This document shows positions 1 to 8,808 of a stretch of DNA of 64,000 nt, one piece after another. The DNA lies in NCBI GenBank assembly GCA_963829085.1, contig CAWHHJ010000005.1, positions 248,001 through 312,000 of the forward strand. The letters run 5' to 3'. The notes under the pieces are model-generated. The model was not told the DNA's origin and did no database searches. It saw only the letters and a list, made by a program, of their open reading frames with translations. Each line of letters begins with the position of its first letter. The stretch's first letter is position 1. The position numbers and the translations under genes are program-made. This DNA is from PALSA-1004 sp963829085 (GTDB lineage: Bacteria > Pseudomonadota > Gammaproteobacteria > Burkholderiales > SG8-41).

Positions 1-148
1 GGAAACGATGGACGCGGACCAGCTGAAAGACATCATGGAAGGGCGCGAGCCGCGGCCGCCGAAGCCCGCCGCACCCGCTACCAGCGTCCCGCCGAAGGAT
101 ACGCCGCCGAGCGCGGCAGCAACCACTGCGCCAGCGCAGGGTACGTAA
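1..148 (+). CDS. ftsH: ATP-dependent zinc metalloprotease FtsH, C-terminal end only
   Basis: The window opens inside a reading frame that ends at the TAA at 146-148. The 48 visible residues contain 'DADQLKDIMEGREPRPPKP' and then a Pro/Ala/Thr-rich tail. This matches the typical C terminus of betaproteobacterial FtsH, the membrane-anchored AAA+ protease that degrades misfolded membrane proteins. None of the ATPase or zinc site is in view, so the call rests on this tail and on the downstream folP-glmM order, which is the usual neighbourhood of ftsH. Confidence 0.8.
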   Translation, partial: ETMDADQLKDIMEGREPRPPKPAAPATSVPPKDTPPSAAATTAPAQGT

Positions 149-216
149 AAATGGAGCGGTGAGGCGGGCGCCCTCATCGCTTTACATTGGCGCCGCTTCC
201 TGACCATCCAGTGGCC

Positions 217-1047
217 ATGCACCTTCAGTGCGGTCGCTTCCGCCTGGCGCTCGAACGCCCGCTTGTTATGGGCATCGTTAATGTCACTCCCGACTCATTT
301 TCCGATGGCGGCCAATTCTCGTCGTCGCATGCGGCGCTTGAACACGCGCGTCGACTGATCGATGAGGGCGCCGACATCATCGATGTCGGGGGCGAATCAA
401 CGCGTCCCGGCTCGGCAGACGTGGCACTGGATGAGGAGCGTCGCCGTGTGCTGCCGGTCATCGAACAGCTCGCTGCCGGCGACGTGCCGGTATCCGCGGA
501 CACCCGAAAACCCGAACTGATGCGCGATGCAATCGCGGCAGGTGCGGCGATGATTAACGATATCAACGGCGGCCGGCTGCAGACAGTGATCGACGTCGTG
601 GCGTCCAGCAATGTGGGCGTGTGTCTCATGCATATGCAAGGCACGCCGGTAGACATGCAGATCAACCCCCGGTATCACGATGTCGTCGCGGAGGTGTTTG
701 CATTCTTGAACATGCGGGTACAGACAATGAACGAGGCAGGTGTCACTAACGATCGCATCGTTGTCGATCCGGGTTTTGGCTTCGGCAAGACGCTGGAGCA
801 TAATCTCGCGCTGTTGCGTAAGCTCGCAGACTTCCGCAGTATCGGCACGGCCGTACTGGCAGGCATTTCGCGCAAGGGCATGCTCGGGCGCATTACCGGT
901 CGGGAGCTGAATGGTCGCGTTTATGCGAGCGTAGCCGCAGCGATGATCGCGGTCGAGCGCGGCGCACACATCGTGCGCGTGCATGACGTGGCCGCAACCC
1001 GTGATGCACTGGCAGTTCTACAAGCGGTAAAGGGGGGCAATTCGTGA
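217..1047 (+). CDS. folP: dihydropteroate synthase
   Basis: Condenses the pterin pyrophosphate with p-aminobenzoate in folate synthesis (cytoplasm, sulfonamide target). The N-terminal signature 'MGIVNVTPDSFSDGG' is intact, as are 'DIGGEST'-like 'DVGGESTRPGS', 'DPGFGFGKT' and 'GISRKGMLG', which form the pterin and phosphate pockets of the TIM barrel. I prefer the ATG at 217 (276 aa), because the family usually begins just before a 'CGRF' stretch. A TTG at 187 would add ten unconserved residues, and neither start has a convincing Shine-Dalgarno sequence. The gene lies between ftsH and glmM as in other Betaproteobacteria. Confidence 0.95.
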   Translation: MHLQCGRFRLALERPLVMGIVNVTPDSFSDGGQFSSSHAALEHARRLIDEGADIIDVGGESTRPGSADVALDEERRRVLPVIEQLAAGDVPVSADTRKPELMRDAIAAGAAMINDINGGRLQTVIDVVASSNVGVCLMHMQGTPVDMQINPRYHDVVAEVFAFLNMRVQTMNEAGVTNDRIVVDPGFGFGKTLEHNLALLRKLADFRSIGTAVLAGISRKGMLGRITGRELNGRVYASVAAAMIAVERGAHIVRVHDVAATRDALAVLQAVKGGNS

Positions 1048-1111
1048 AAGACAACGATCGAGAATTCCGGCGTGCGGCGCAGAGGGTTCTTTCTGCTACA
1101 AGCGATCTTGC

Positions 1112-2461
1112 ATGAGCCGCAAATACTTCGGCACGGATGGTATACGCGGTAAGGTAGGCGAAGGACCCATCACGCCCGAGTTTGTGTTGAAGCTGGGCTA
1201 CGCGGCGGGGAAAGTACTAACGCGTTCACTGAAAGTCAGCGGCCGCCCGTCGGTGTTGATCGGCAAGGACACGCGCATTTCCGGTTACATGCTCGAGTCG
1301 GCGCTAGAGGCGGGCTTCGCCGCGGGAGGTGTCGATGCGTTATTAGTGGGACCGATGCCGACTCCGGCCGTAGCGTATCTTACGCGCGCTCTGCGGCTCG
1401 CCGCAGGCGTAGTCATCAGCGCCTCACATAATCCTTACGATGACAACGGAATAAAATTTTTTTCCGGTGACGGTGCGAAGCTCGCCGATAGCGTCGAAAG
1501 CGCCATCGAAGCGGAACTTGACCGTCCACTCGAATGCCGGACGTCAGCGCACCTGGGCAGGGCGCGCCGCATCGACGATGCTGCGGGGCGTTATATCGAG
1601 TTTTGCAAAAGCACATTTCCTGCGCGCTTCGATCTGCGCGGGTTGCGGGTCGTCGTCGATACTGCCCACGGCGCGACTTATCACGTTGCCGGGCACGTAT
1701 TTCATGAACTCGGCGCAGACGTAATCGCGATCGGCAATGAGCCCGATGGCTTCAATATCAATGATGGCTGCGGCGCGACGCATCCTGAGGCGCTGCAAGC
1801 TTCGGTCAAGTCGGCGCGGGCCGATCTAGGGATTGCACTCGATGGCGATGGCGACCGGCTCGTGATGGTCGATGACAGCGGGAGAATGTACGATGGCGAC
1901 CAATTGCTTTACGTGATCGCGGCCCACCGCCGCCGCAAGAATCTGATGACAGGCGGTGTCGTCGGCACGCTGATGACGAATCTGGGCACCGAGCATGCGC
2001 TCGGCAAGCTGAATATGCCGTTCGCGCGTGCCAAGGTCGGCGACCGTTATGTGCTCGAAATGATGCAGGCAAAGGGATGGAAGCTCGGCGGCGAAAATTC
2101 CGGACATATCGTGTGTCTGGATCAGCACACTACCGGTGACGGCATCGTCTCCGCCTTGCAGGTGCTCGCTGCCCTTCGGGACGGCAAAACGACACTCGCA
2201 AAAGCGGCCGCCGCCGTGACGCTTTATCCGCAGATTCTCGTTAATGTGCGCACTCAGCGCAGCTTCGATTTTGGCGCCGATCGCGACGTCGAGCGGGCGG
2301 TAGCCAAAGCCACTGCGGCGCTCGGTAGCGACGGTCGCGTCCTGTTGCGCGCGTCGGGCACTGAACCGGTGATTCGCGTGATGGTTGAAGGAAAATCGCG
2401 CGCGAAGGTGGGTCGCTGGGCGGAGACGATTGCGGATGCCGTACGTAAGGCAGCGCGCTAA
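1112..2461 (+). CDS. glmM: phosphoglucosamine mutase
   Basis: Interconverts glucosamine-6-phosphate and glucosamine-1-phosphate for UDP-GlcNAc, and so for peptidoglycan and LPS. At 449 aa it has the normal length. The catalytic phosphoserine loop 'ISASHNP' is near residues 102-108 (Ser105), the magnesium loop 'DGDGDR' is near residue 243, and the C-terminal phosphate-binding 'RASGTEPVIRVMVEG' is near residue 413. It follows folP by 64 bases and is probably co-transcribed with it. No anomalies seen. Confidence 0.97.
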   Translation: MSRKYFGTDGIRGKVGEGPITPEFVLKLGYAAGKVLTRSLKVSGRPSVLIGKDTRISGYMLESALEAGFAAGGVDALLVGPMPTPAVAYLTRALRLAAGVVISASHNPYDDNGIKFFSGDGAKLADSVESAIEAELDRPLECRTSAHLGRARRIDDAAGRYIEFCKSTFPARFDLRGLRVVVDTAHGATYHVAGHVFHELGADVIAIGNEPDGFNINDGCGATHPEALQASVKSARADLGIALDGDGDRLVMVDDSGRMYDGDQLLYVIAAHRRRKNLMTGGVVGTLMTNLGTEHALGKLNMPFARAKVGDRYVLEMMQAKGWKLGGENSGHIVCLDQHTTGDGIVSALQVLAALRDGKTTLAKAAAAVTLYPQILVNVRTQRSFDFGADRDVERAVAKATAALGSDGRVLLRASGTEPVIRVMVEGKSRAKVGRWAETIADAVRKAAR

Positions 2462-2533
2462 GAGCGTCGGCGACGTGTTGTCAAAACCGCTCTCGAATCA
2501 ATGCGCTCGCTCGCGGTGCACGGCCAACTGCCG

Positions 2534-2562
2534 TTGACCCTGACAGGGCGGACCGGTAAAAT
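2534..2562 (+). promoter_or_regulatory. sigma-70-like promoter for tpiA-secG
   Basis: TTGACC at 2534-2539 and TAAAAT at 2557-2562 are separated by exactly 17 bases, 29 bases before the tpiA start. The glmM-tpiA gap of 130 bases is long for this region, which fits a new transcription unit. It is predicted by eye from consensus only. Confidence 0.5.
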
Positions 2563-2591
2563 CAGCAGGTTCTAAGCGGCGGAAGTTATCG

Positions 2592-3350
2592 ATGCGCGGC
2601 AGGCTGGTGGCGGGCAATTGGAAGTGCAACGGTGACTTGGCTTCGAATCAGCAACTGCTCAATCGATTGCGGACCGACGCTGCGACATTTGCGGGCGTAA
2701 CCTGCGCTGTTTGTGTGCCTTTCCCCTACCTCCAGCAGACACAGCAATTGTTGACAGGAACGACGGTCACCTGGGGCGCGCAGGATGTCAGCCAGTTTGG
2801 GGCGGGTGCATATACTGGCGCCGTTACGGGAGCAATGTTGCGAGAGTTCGGATCGGTTTATGCAATCGTAGGGCATTCGGAACGCCGCAGTATTTTCGGC
2901 GAGACCGATGCCGTGGTTGCAGCGAAATTCAAGGCCGCGCTGCACGCACAACTAACGCCGATTCTGTGTGTCGGGGAAACGCTTGAACAGCGGGAAAGCG
3001 GAGCGATGGAAAGCGTGGTGAGGAGTCAGATTAATGCCATCACCGACGCAGCCGGCATTTCCGCGTTGAGCAACGCGATCGTGGCGTACGAACCGGTGTG
3101 GGCGATAGGCACCGGCAAAACCGCGTCTCCCGAGCAAGCGCAGGCGGCGCACCGTTTCATTCGCGATCGCATTGCGCAACAGGATGCGGACGTGGCGTCG
3201 GGTTTGCGCATATTGTACGGCGGGAGCGTCAAAGCGAGTAACGCCGGCGAGTTGTTTGCTATGCCGGATATTGACGGCGGACTCATCGGCGGCGCCTCGC
3301 TGATAGCGGACGAATTCGTGTCTATCTGTCGCGCGGCGCAGGCACATTGA
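2592..3350 (+). CDS. tpiA: triosephosphate isomerase
   Basis: Interconverts dihydroxyacetone phosphate and glyceraldehyde-3-phosphate. The 252-aa protein has the full active site: Asn9/Lys11 in 'AGNWKCNG', the electrophilic His95 in 'IVGHSERR', the catalytic Glu167 in 'AYEPVWAIGTG', and the phosphate loop 'YGGSVKASN'. A GGAAG Shine-Dalgarno sequence lies about 6 bases before the ATG. It is followed closely by secG, the standard pairing upstream of nuo in Betaproteobacteria. Confidence 0.97.
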   Translation: MRGRLVAGNWKCNGDLASNQQLLNRLRTDAATFAGVTCAVCVPFPYLQQTQQLLTGTTVTWGAQDVSQFGAGAYTGAVTGAMLREFGSVYAIVGHSERRSIFGETDAVVAAKFKAALHAQLTPILCVGETLEQRESGAMESVVRSQINAITDAAGISALSNAIVAYEPVWAIGTGKTASPEQAQAAHRFIRDRIAQQDADVASGLRILYGGSVKASNAGELFAMPDIDGGLIGGASLIADEFVSICRAAQAH

Positions 3351-3372
3351 CGAATTAAGCGAGACATCACAC

Positions 3373-3744
3373 ATGCAGACATTGGTACTGGTTGTTCACA
3401 TATTGGCGGCGCTGGCCATAATCGGCCTCGTGTTGCTACAGCACGGCAAAGGTGCGGACATGGGCGCGGCGTTCGGCGGCGGCGCGTCCGGTAGTCTTTT
3501 TGGTGCGACCGGTTCGGCAAATTTCTTGAGCCGTGCGACCGCCGTCCTCGCTACTGTTTTTTTCGTAACGAGTCTCGGACTGACCTGGTTCTCGGCGCAC
3601 AAGAATGAGACCAAGGGTGTCATGGGAAACGTGCCCGCGACGCAGGCGCCTGCGACGGCGCCGGGCTCCGCCGACATTCCCGCACCGCTTCGCGACAAAC
3701 CCGCGGCCGACCCAGATTCGAAAGCCAAAGACGTACCGAAATGA
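3373..3744 (+). CDS. secG: preprotein translocase subunit SecG
   Basis: Small inner-membrane subunit that assists SecYE in protein export. The 123-aa protein has two hydrophobic segments (about residues 3-22 and 52-72) flanking the conserved loop 'QHGKGADMGAAFGGG', the SecG hallmark, and ends in a Pro/Ala/Lys-rich hydrophilic tail. It starts 22 bases after tpiA and is followed by a tRNA-Leu gene. Confidence 0.95.
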   Translation: MQTLVLVVHILAALAIIGLVLLQHGKGADMGAAFGGGASGSLFGATGSANFLSRATAVLATVFFVTSLGLTWFSAHKNETKGVMGNVPATQAPATAPGSADIPAPLRDKPAADPDSKAKDVPK

Positions 3745-3817
3745 ACAACGGCGCGAGTTAGCGAATAGGCGCGGAGGTATCCCGTTCAAAGTATAGCTCG
3801 CGTCCCAAGCACAATAT

Positions 3818-3902
3818 GCCGACGTGGTGGAATTGGTAGACACGCCGTCTTGAGGGGGCGGTGGCGAAAGCCGTGAGAGTTCGAGTCTCTCCGTCGGCAC
3901 CA
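3818..3902 (+). tRNA. tRNA-Leu (anticodon GAG)
   Basis: Acceptor arms GCCGACG and CGTCGGC pair perfectly, with discriminator A and an encoded CCA. The anticodon stem CCGTC/GGCGG encloses the loop TTGAGGG (anticodon GAG). A long variable arm marks it as a class II (leucine) tRNA, and the T-loop TTCGAGT is present. Position between secG and nuoA is the betaproteobacterial norm. Confidence 0.96.
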
Positions 3903-4026
3903 TGAAATAGCAGATAAGCATTCGTTTTCTTTTGAGTAGCTCGCGCAACGTAACGCGCTGACTGAAGTCTAAATGCCTGACCTGACAGTGACCCTCTTCA
4001 AGCGGATCTAACTCTGAGACCGCGCT

Positions 4027-4395
4027 ATGCTGCAGAACTATTTTCCAATATTGTTGTTTATTATCGTGGGCGCGATTGCCGGTCTCGCGCCTATCGCGCT
4101 CGGCAGCGTAGTCAGCAGATTGCTTGGAGTGCATCGCCCGGATAGCGAGAAGCTATCCCCGTACGAATGCGGATTCGAGGCTTTTGAGGACGCGCGCATG
4201 AAGTTCGATGTGCGCTACTACCTCGTGGCCATCTTGTTTATTCTCTTCGATCTCGAGATCGCATTTCTTTTCCCGTGGGCGATCGTGCTGCGCGAGATCG
4301 GCATGTTCGGATTTCTCGCGATGGTCGTATTCCTTGCAATTCTGGTCATTGGCTTCATTTATGAGTGGAAGAAGGGTGCGCTGGAATGGGACTGA
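4027..4395 (+). CDS. nuoA: NADH-quinone oxidoreductase subunit A
   Basis: First gene of the complex I operon and a membrane subunit of the proton channel junction. The 122-aa protein has three transmembrane segments. The loop 'YECGFEAFEDARMKFDVRYYLVAI' region carries the conserved Cys of the quinone-site loop, followed by 'ILFDLEIAFLFPWA'. The start is the ATG at 4027; the 124 bases before it, after tRNA-Leu, probably hold the operon promoter, but I could not pick one out with confidence. Confidence 0.97.
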   Translation: MLQNYFPILLFIIVGAIAGLAPIALGSVVSRLLGVHRPDSEKLSPYECGFEAFEDARMKFDVRYYLVAILFILFDLEIAFLFPWAIVLREIGMFGFLAMVVFLAILVIGFIYEWKKGALEWD

Positions 4396-4479
4396 TGAAT
4401 CGAATTTGGAGCTTCGTGCCGATTAAGTTTTGTCGTGTCGATGCGGCCGTTATAACGGCTCATTGTGGAGGTCCGGTCT

Positions 4480-4956
4480 ATGCCTGATGGCGGCGTTATG
4501 GATAAAGGATACGTAGTCACGGGCCTCGATACGCTCGTCAATTGGACGCGTACCGGGTCCATGTGGCCGATGACGTTCGGACTCGCGTGCTGTGCCGTTG
4601 AAATGATGCACGCCGGCGCTGCCCGCTATGATCTTGATCGTTTCGGCATCGTGTTTCGGCCGAGCCCCCGACAGTCCGATGTGATGATCGTCGCCGGCAC
4701 GCTATGCAACAAGATGGCTCCCGCTTTGCGCAAGGTGTACGACCAGATGGCTGAACCGCGTTGGGTGATATCAATGGGGTCGTGCGCGAACGGCGGCGGC
4801 TACTATCATTACTCGTACTCGGTCGTGCGGGGTTGTGATCGCATCGTCCCCGTTGATATTTACGTACCCGGATGCCCGCCAACTGCGGAAGCGTTGCTTT
4901 ACGGCATCATCCAGCTTCAAAACAAAATCAAACGCACCAACACGATCGCGCGGTAA
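4480..4956 (+). CDS. nuoB: NADH-quinone oxidoreductase subunit B
   Basis: Peripheral-arm subunit that holds cluster N2, the last iron-sulfur centre before quinone. The tandem cysteines in 'GLACCAVEMMHAG', plus 'SMGSCANGGGYYHYSYS' and 'YVPGCPPTAEALLYG', supply the four ligands. I start at the ATG at 4480 (158 aa) because GGAGG at 4468-4472 sits about 7 bases before it. An upstream GTG at 4465 would put the Shine-Dalgarno sequence inside the gene. Its stop abuts nuoC. Confidence 0.96.
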   Translation: MPDGGVMDKGYVVTGLDTLVNWTRTGSMWPMTFGLACCAVEMMHAGAARYDLDRFGIVFRPSPRQSDVMIVAGTLCNKMAPALRKVYDQMAEPRWVISMGSCANGGGYYHYSYSVVRGCDRIVPVDIYVPGCPPTAEALLYGIIQLQNKIKRTNTIAR

Positions 4957-5682
4957 ATGGCTCCACGCATTCTGAGATTGTCCGAGGCCATCAAGGCGAC
5001 GCTCAGCGGAAAGCTGACCAGCATCACCGACGCGCTCGGCGAAGTGACGTTCGTTATTCCTGCGAGCAGTTTGATTGATGCGATGACTGCTCTTCGCGAT
5101 GATCCCGGTCTCGCATTTGATCAACTGATCGATCTGTGCGGCGTCGACTACGGCGGCTACGGAAAAATTGCATGGACCGGTACCCCGCTGTCCGAAGGAG
5201 CGGCCGGCGCTCCGCTGGGCGGACCGGCTCCCGAGAGCGACGCCAGACCGCCGCTTGACATCGTTGCGCCGGAAGCCGAGGCGACTGCTCGTCAACGTTT
5301 TGCGGTGGTCTATCACCTGCTAAGCCTGACCCATAACTGGCGGCTTCGCGTGCGTGTCTATGCCGCCGATGACGAACTGCCCGTTCTCGATTCGGTAGTC
5401 GGCGTATGGCCCGCGGCAAACTGGTATGAGCGCGAAGCGTTCGATCTCTTTGGCATCGTGTTTGAAGGCCACCCCGACCTGCGGCGCATTCTCACAGATT
5501 ACGGTTTCATCGGTCATCCGTTTCGCAAGGACTTCCCGGTGTCCGGCAATGTCGAAATGCGTTATGACCCCGACCAACAGCGCGTTATCTATCAGCCCGT
5601 CACTATTGAGCCACGCGAGGTGATACCGCGAATCGTCCGCGAAGAACACTACGGCGACAGCGAAGGCTTCCGCAAGGGCTGA
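4957..5682 (+). CDS. nuoC: NADH-quinone oxidoreductase subunit C
   Basis: Peripheral-arm 30-kDa subunit that docks against NuoD. The signature 'ANWYEREAFDLFGIVFEGHP' and the C-terminal 'HPFRKDFPVSG' are intact. At 241 aa it is about 40 residues longer than the usual ~200, because of a Gly/Pro/Ala-rich insertion near residues 68-108, between 'CGVDYGGYG' and 'RFAVVYHLL'. Insertions here occur in some other NuoC proteins, so it is probably a surface loop. The ATG follows the nuoB stop codon with no gap. Confidence 0.95.
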   Translation: MAPRILRLSEAIKATLSGKLTSITDALGEVTFVIPASSLIDAMTALRDDPGLAFDQLIDLCGVDYGGYGKIAWTGTPLSEGAAGAPLGGPAPESDARPPLDIVAPEAEATARQRFAVVYHLLSLTHNWRLRVRVYAADDELPVLDSVVGVWPAANWYEREAFDLFGIVFEGHPDLRRILTDYGFIGHPFRKDFPVSGNVEMRYDPDQQRVIYQPVTIEPREVIPRIVREEHYGDSEGFRKG

Positions 5683-5686
5683 CCGT

Positions 5687-6940
5687 ATGCCTGAGATCCG
5701 CAATTACACGATGAATTTCGGTCCCCAGCACCCGGCCGCGCACGGCGTGTTGCGGCTCGTGCTCGAGCTTGACGGCGAGGTCATCGAGCGTGCCGACCCC
5801 CATATCGGGCTCCTGCACCGGGCAACGGAAAAGCTTGCGGAATACAAAACGTTCATTCAATCGGTGCCGTACATGGACCGTCTCGACTACGTGTCGATGA
5901 TGGCCAACGAGCACGCTTATGTGATGGCAATCGAGAAGCTCGCCGGCATCGAAGTACCGCTGCGTGCCCAATACATTCGCGTCATGTTCGATGAGATCAC
6001 CCGCATCCTCAATCACTGCTTGTGGCTCGGCGCTCATGCGCTCGACGTCGGGGCGATGACGGTTTTCTTGTACTGCTTCCGCGAGCGCGAAGATCTGATG
6101 GATTGCTATGAAGCGGTGTCGGGTGCGCGCATGCATGCTGCTTACTATCGTCCGGGCGGCGTTTATCGGGATCTCCCGGACACCATGCCTCAGTACCAGG
6201 CGTCGCGCATTCACAATGCCAGTGCGGTGCGCGATCTCAATACGGACCGGCAAGGGTCGCTGTTGGACTTTATAGAGGGCTTCACCGACCGCTTTCCCAA
6301 GTATGTGGACGATTATGAAACGCTGCTCACCGATAACCGTATCTGGAAGCAACGCACCGTAGATATCGGCGTCGTAGCGCCCGAACGCGCACGCGCGCTG
6401 GGCTTCACCGGTCCCATGTTGAGGGGCTCGGGCATCGAGTGGGACCTGCGCAAGAAGCAGCCGTACGAAGTCTATGAGCGTATGCAGTTCGATATTCCGA
6501 TTGGCGTCAACGGCGACTGCTATGACCGCTACTTGGTACGCATCGAGGAAATGCGCCAATCGAACAAGATCATCCGTCAGTGCATAGAGTGGCTGCGAAA
6601 AAACGCCGGCCCGGTGATGACAGACAGCCACAAGGTGGCGCCGCCGTCACGCGTCGCCATGAAGCAGAACATGGAAGAGCTCATACATCATTTCAAACTC
6701 TTCACCGAGGGTATGCATGTCCCCGCCGGCGAAACATATGCCGCCGTGGAGGCTCCGAAGGGCGAGTTTGGAATTTATCTGATTTCCGACGGCGCGAATA
6801 AACCGTATCGGCTGAAAATCCGGGCGCCGGGTTTCCCGCATCTGGCGGCGCTCGACGAAATGGCGAAAGGCCACATGATTGCCGATGTCGTCGCGATCAT
6901 CGGGACGCAGGACATCGTATTCGGAGAGATTGACCGGTGA
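5687..6940 (+). CDS. nuoD: NADH-quinone oxidoreductase subunit D
   Basis: Peripheral-arm 49-kDa subunit, related to the NiFe-hydrogenase large subunit, which forms the quinone pocket with NuoB. The 417-aa protein contains 'NFGPQHPAAHGVLRLVLELDGE' (quinone-site histidines), 'PHIGLLHRATEKLAE' and the C-terminal 'DIVFGEIDR', the normal end. AAGGG lies about 9 bases before the ATG. It overlaps nuoE by 4 bases. Confidence 0.97.
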   Translation: MPEIRNYTMNFGPQHPAAHGVLRLVLELDGEVIERADPHIGLLHRATEKLAEYKTFIQSVPYMDRLDYVSMMANEHAYVMAIEKLAGIEVPLRAQYIRVMFDEITRILNHCLWLGAHALDVGAMTVFLYCFREREDLMDCYEAVSGARMHAAYYRPGGVYRDLPDTMPQYQASRIHNASAVRDLNTDRQGSLLDFIEGFTDRFPKYVDDYETLLTDNRIWKQRTVDIGVVAPERARALGFTGPMLRGSGIEWDLRKKQPYEVYERMQFDIPIGVNGDCYDRYLVRIEEMRQSNKIIRQCIEWLRKNAGPVMTDSHKVAPPSRVAMKQNMEELIHHFKLFTEGMHVPAGETYAAVEAPKGEFGIYLISDGANKPYRLKIRAPGFPHLAALDEMAKGHMIADVVAIIGTQDIVFGEIDR

Positions 6941-7425
6941 ACGCACCGCTAGTCTTGAGCCTTGACGCGCTAGCCAGGATAGACAAGGCTGTTGCGAAAT
7001 ATCCGCCGGATCAGAAACGGTCGGCTGTAATGGCGGCGCTGACCATAGCGCAGGACGAAAAAGGCTGGCTGTCGACGGAGACGATGGACTTCGTCGCGCA
7101 CTACCTCGGCATGCCGCCGATTGCGGTATACGAGGTCGCGAGCTTCTACACGATGTACGATCTGGCGCCCGTCGGTCGTTGCAAAGTTTCGATCTGCACG
7201 AATCTGCCATGTGCGCTGCAAGGTGCGACTGCCGCCGCACTGCATCTAAAGCAAAAGCTGGGCATCGGCTTCGGCGAAACCACGCCGGATGGCGCCTTCA
7301 CACTAAAGGAAGCCGAGTGCCTTGGCGCATGCGGTGAGGCGCCGGTTTTGCTCGTCAACAATAAACGCATGGCGTGCGCCATGAGTCCTGACAAGCTCGA
7401 TAAGCTCATTGGGGAATTCAAATAA
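6937..7425 (+). CDS. nuoE: NADH-quinone oxidoreductase subunit E
   Basis: 24-kDa thioredoxin-fold subunit of the NADH-dehydrogenase module, carrying 2Fe-2S cluster N1a. The four ligands are visible in 'SICTNLPCALQGA' and 'EAECLGACGEAPVLLVN'. It is 162 aa with a GTG start that overlaps the nuoD stop codon (GTGA), indicating translational coupling. Its own stop overlaps the nuoF ATG by one base. Confidence 0.97.
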   Translation: MNAPLVLSLDALARIDKAVAKYPPDQKRSAVMAALTIAQDEKGWLSTETMDFVAHYLGMPPIAVYEVASFYTMYDLAPVGRCKVSICTNLPCALQGATAAALHLKQKLGIGFGETTPDGAFTLKEAECLGACGEAPVLLVNNKRMACAMSPDKLDKLIGEFK

Positions 7426-8738
7426 TGGGTCTGCCTGTTCCACCGTTTGCGGCTGATCTTTTCGGGCGCGATGCGTTAATCATGAAAGGCATCACCGGCG
7501 CGAACTGGCGGCTGGCGGACTATGAAGCGCGCGGCGGTTATGCGGCGCTCAAGAAAATCCTGAGCGAAAAGATAACGCCCGAGCAAATCGTGGCCGATCT
7601 GAAGAAATCGGCACTGCGCGGACGCGGCGGCGCGGGCTTTCCGACCGGATTGAAGTGGAGCTTCATGCCGCGCCAGCATGCAGGCGCGAAGTATCTGGTC
7701 TGCAACTCGGACGAGGGCGAGCCGGGCACTTTCAAAGACCGCGACATCATGCGCTACAACCCGCACATCCTCATCGAGGGCATGGCGATAGGCGCGTACG
7801 CGATGGGCATTCCCGTTGGCTACAACTACATTCACGGCGAAATCTGGGACGTCTACGAACGCATGGAAGAAGCGCTCGACGAAGCGCGCAGCGCCGGATA
7901 TGTCGGAAAGAACATCCTCGGCTCCGATTTCAGCTTCGAGCTCTATAACCATCATGGTTGGGGCGCTTACATCTGCGGAGAGGAAACCGCGCTGCTAGAG
8001 TCGCTCGAGGGCAAGAAGGGCATGCCGCGCTTCAAGCCGCCGTTTCCGGCGAGCTATGGCCTGTATGGCAAGCCGACTACCATCAATAACACTGAGACGT
8101 TCGCCGCGGTGCCATGGATCATCAACAACGGCGCGGATGCTTTCCTGAACCTTGGCAAGCCCAATAACGGCGGTACTAAGCTCTTTTCAGTCTCCGGCGA
8201 TGTCGCGCGGCCCGGAAACTTTGAAGTCAGACTCGGGATACCGTTCCCGCAGCTGCTCGAGATGGCCGGCGGCATGCGCGATGGAAAGAAACTGAAAGCG
8301 GTGATACCCGGTGGTTCTTCGATGCCTGTTCTACCCGCCGACATCATGATGGCGACGGACATGGATTACGACTCAATCGCGAAAGCGGGTTCCATGCTGG
8401 GTTCGGGTGCCGTCATCGTGATGGATGAAAGCCGCTGCATGGTGAGGTGCTTGCTGCGCCTGGCTTATTTTTATTACGAAGAATCGTGTGGTCAGTGCAC
8501 GCCATGCCGTGAAGGCACGGGTTGGCTATATCGCATGATCGATCGCATCGAGCATGGCAAGGGCAGACCCGAGGACCTCGACTTGTTGAATGAAGTGGCG
8601 GACAACATACAGGGACGCACGATTTGCGCCCTCGGTGATGCGGCGGCGATGCCGGTGCGCGCCTTTATCAAGCACTACCGCGACGAATTCCAGTATCACA
8701 TCGATCATAAGCGGTGTGTGGTGCCTGATTACATATAG
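7425..8738 (+). CDS. nuoF: NADH-quinone oxidoreductase subunit F
   Basis: 51-kDa subunit that binds NADH and FMN and carries cluster N3. 'RGRGGAGFPTGLKW' is the NADH/FMN glycine-rich loop, 'CNSDEGEPGTFKDR' contributes to the FMN site, and 'ESCGQCTPCREGTGW' plus a later cysteine in 'GRTICALGDAAA' bind the 4Fe-4S cluster. Length is 437 aa. The ATG overlaps the nuoE stop (TAATG). Confidence 0.97.
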   Translation: MGLPVPPFAADLFGRDALIMKGITGANWRLADYEARGGYAALKKILSEKITPEQIVADLKKSALRGRGGAGFPTGLKWSFMPRQHAGAKYLVCNSDEGEPGTFKDRDIMRYNPHILIEGMAIGAYAMGIPVGYNYIHGEIWDVYERMEEALDEARSAGYVGKNILGSDFSFELYNHHGWGAYICGEETALLESLEGKKGMPRFKPPFPASYGLYGKPTTINNTETFAAVPWIINNGADAFLNLGKPNNGGTKLFSVSGDVARPGNFEVRLGIPFPQLLEMAGGMRDGKKLKAVIPGGSSMPVLPADIMMATDMDYDSIAKAGSMLGSGAVIVMDESRCMVRCLLRLAYFYYEESCGQCTPCREGTGWLYRMIDRIEHGKGRPEDLDLLNEVADNIQGRTICALGDAAAMPVRAFIKHYRDEFQYHIDHKRCVVPDYI

Positions 8739-8808
8739 GAGACGCGACTAAGCACCGTGTTCAGCGACGCCGGAGTGGCGGGCTGATGCGGGAAGTTGCA
8801 AGCGATGC

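Noticed and set aside
3942..3975. Similarity between the nuoA leader and the region before the first 2Fe-2S subunit (about 32399), sharing TAACGCGCTG
   Set aside because: Only a ten-base core is shared, with no dyad or conserved spacing; probably chance.
5603..6631. Long open frame of 342 codons on the minus strand
   Set aside because: It is the complement of nuoD, which has full family motifs. Long antisense frames are common in GC-rich DNA.
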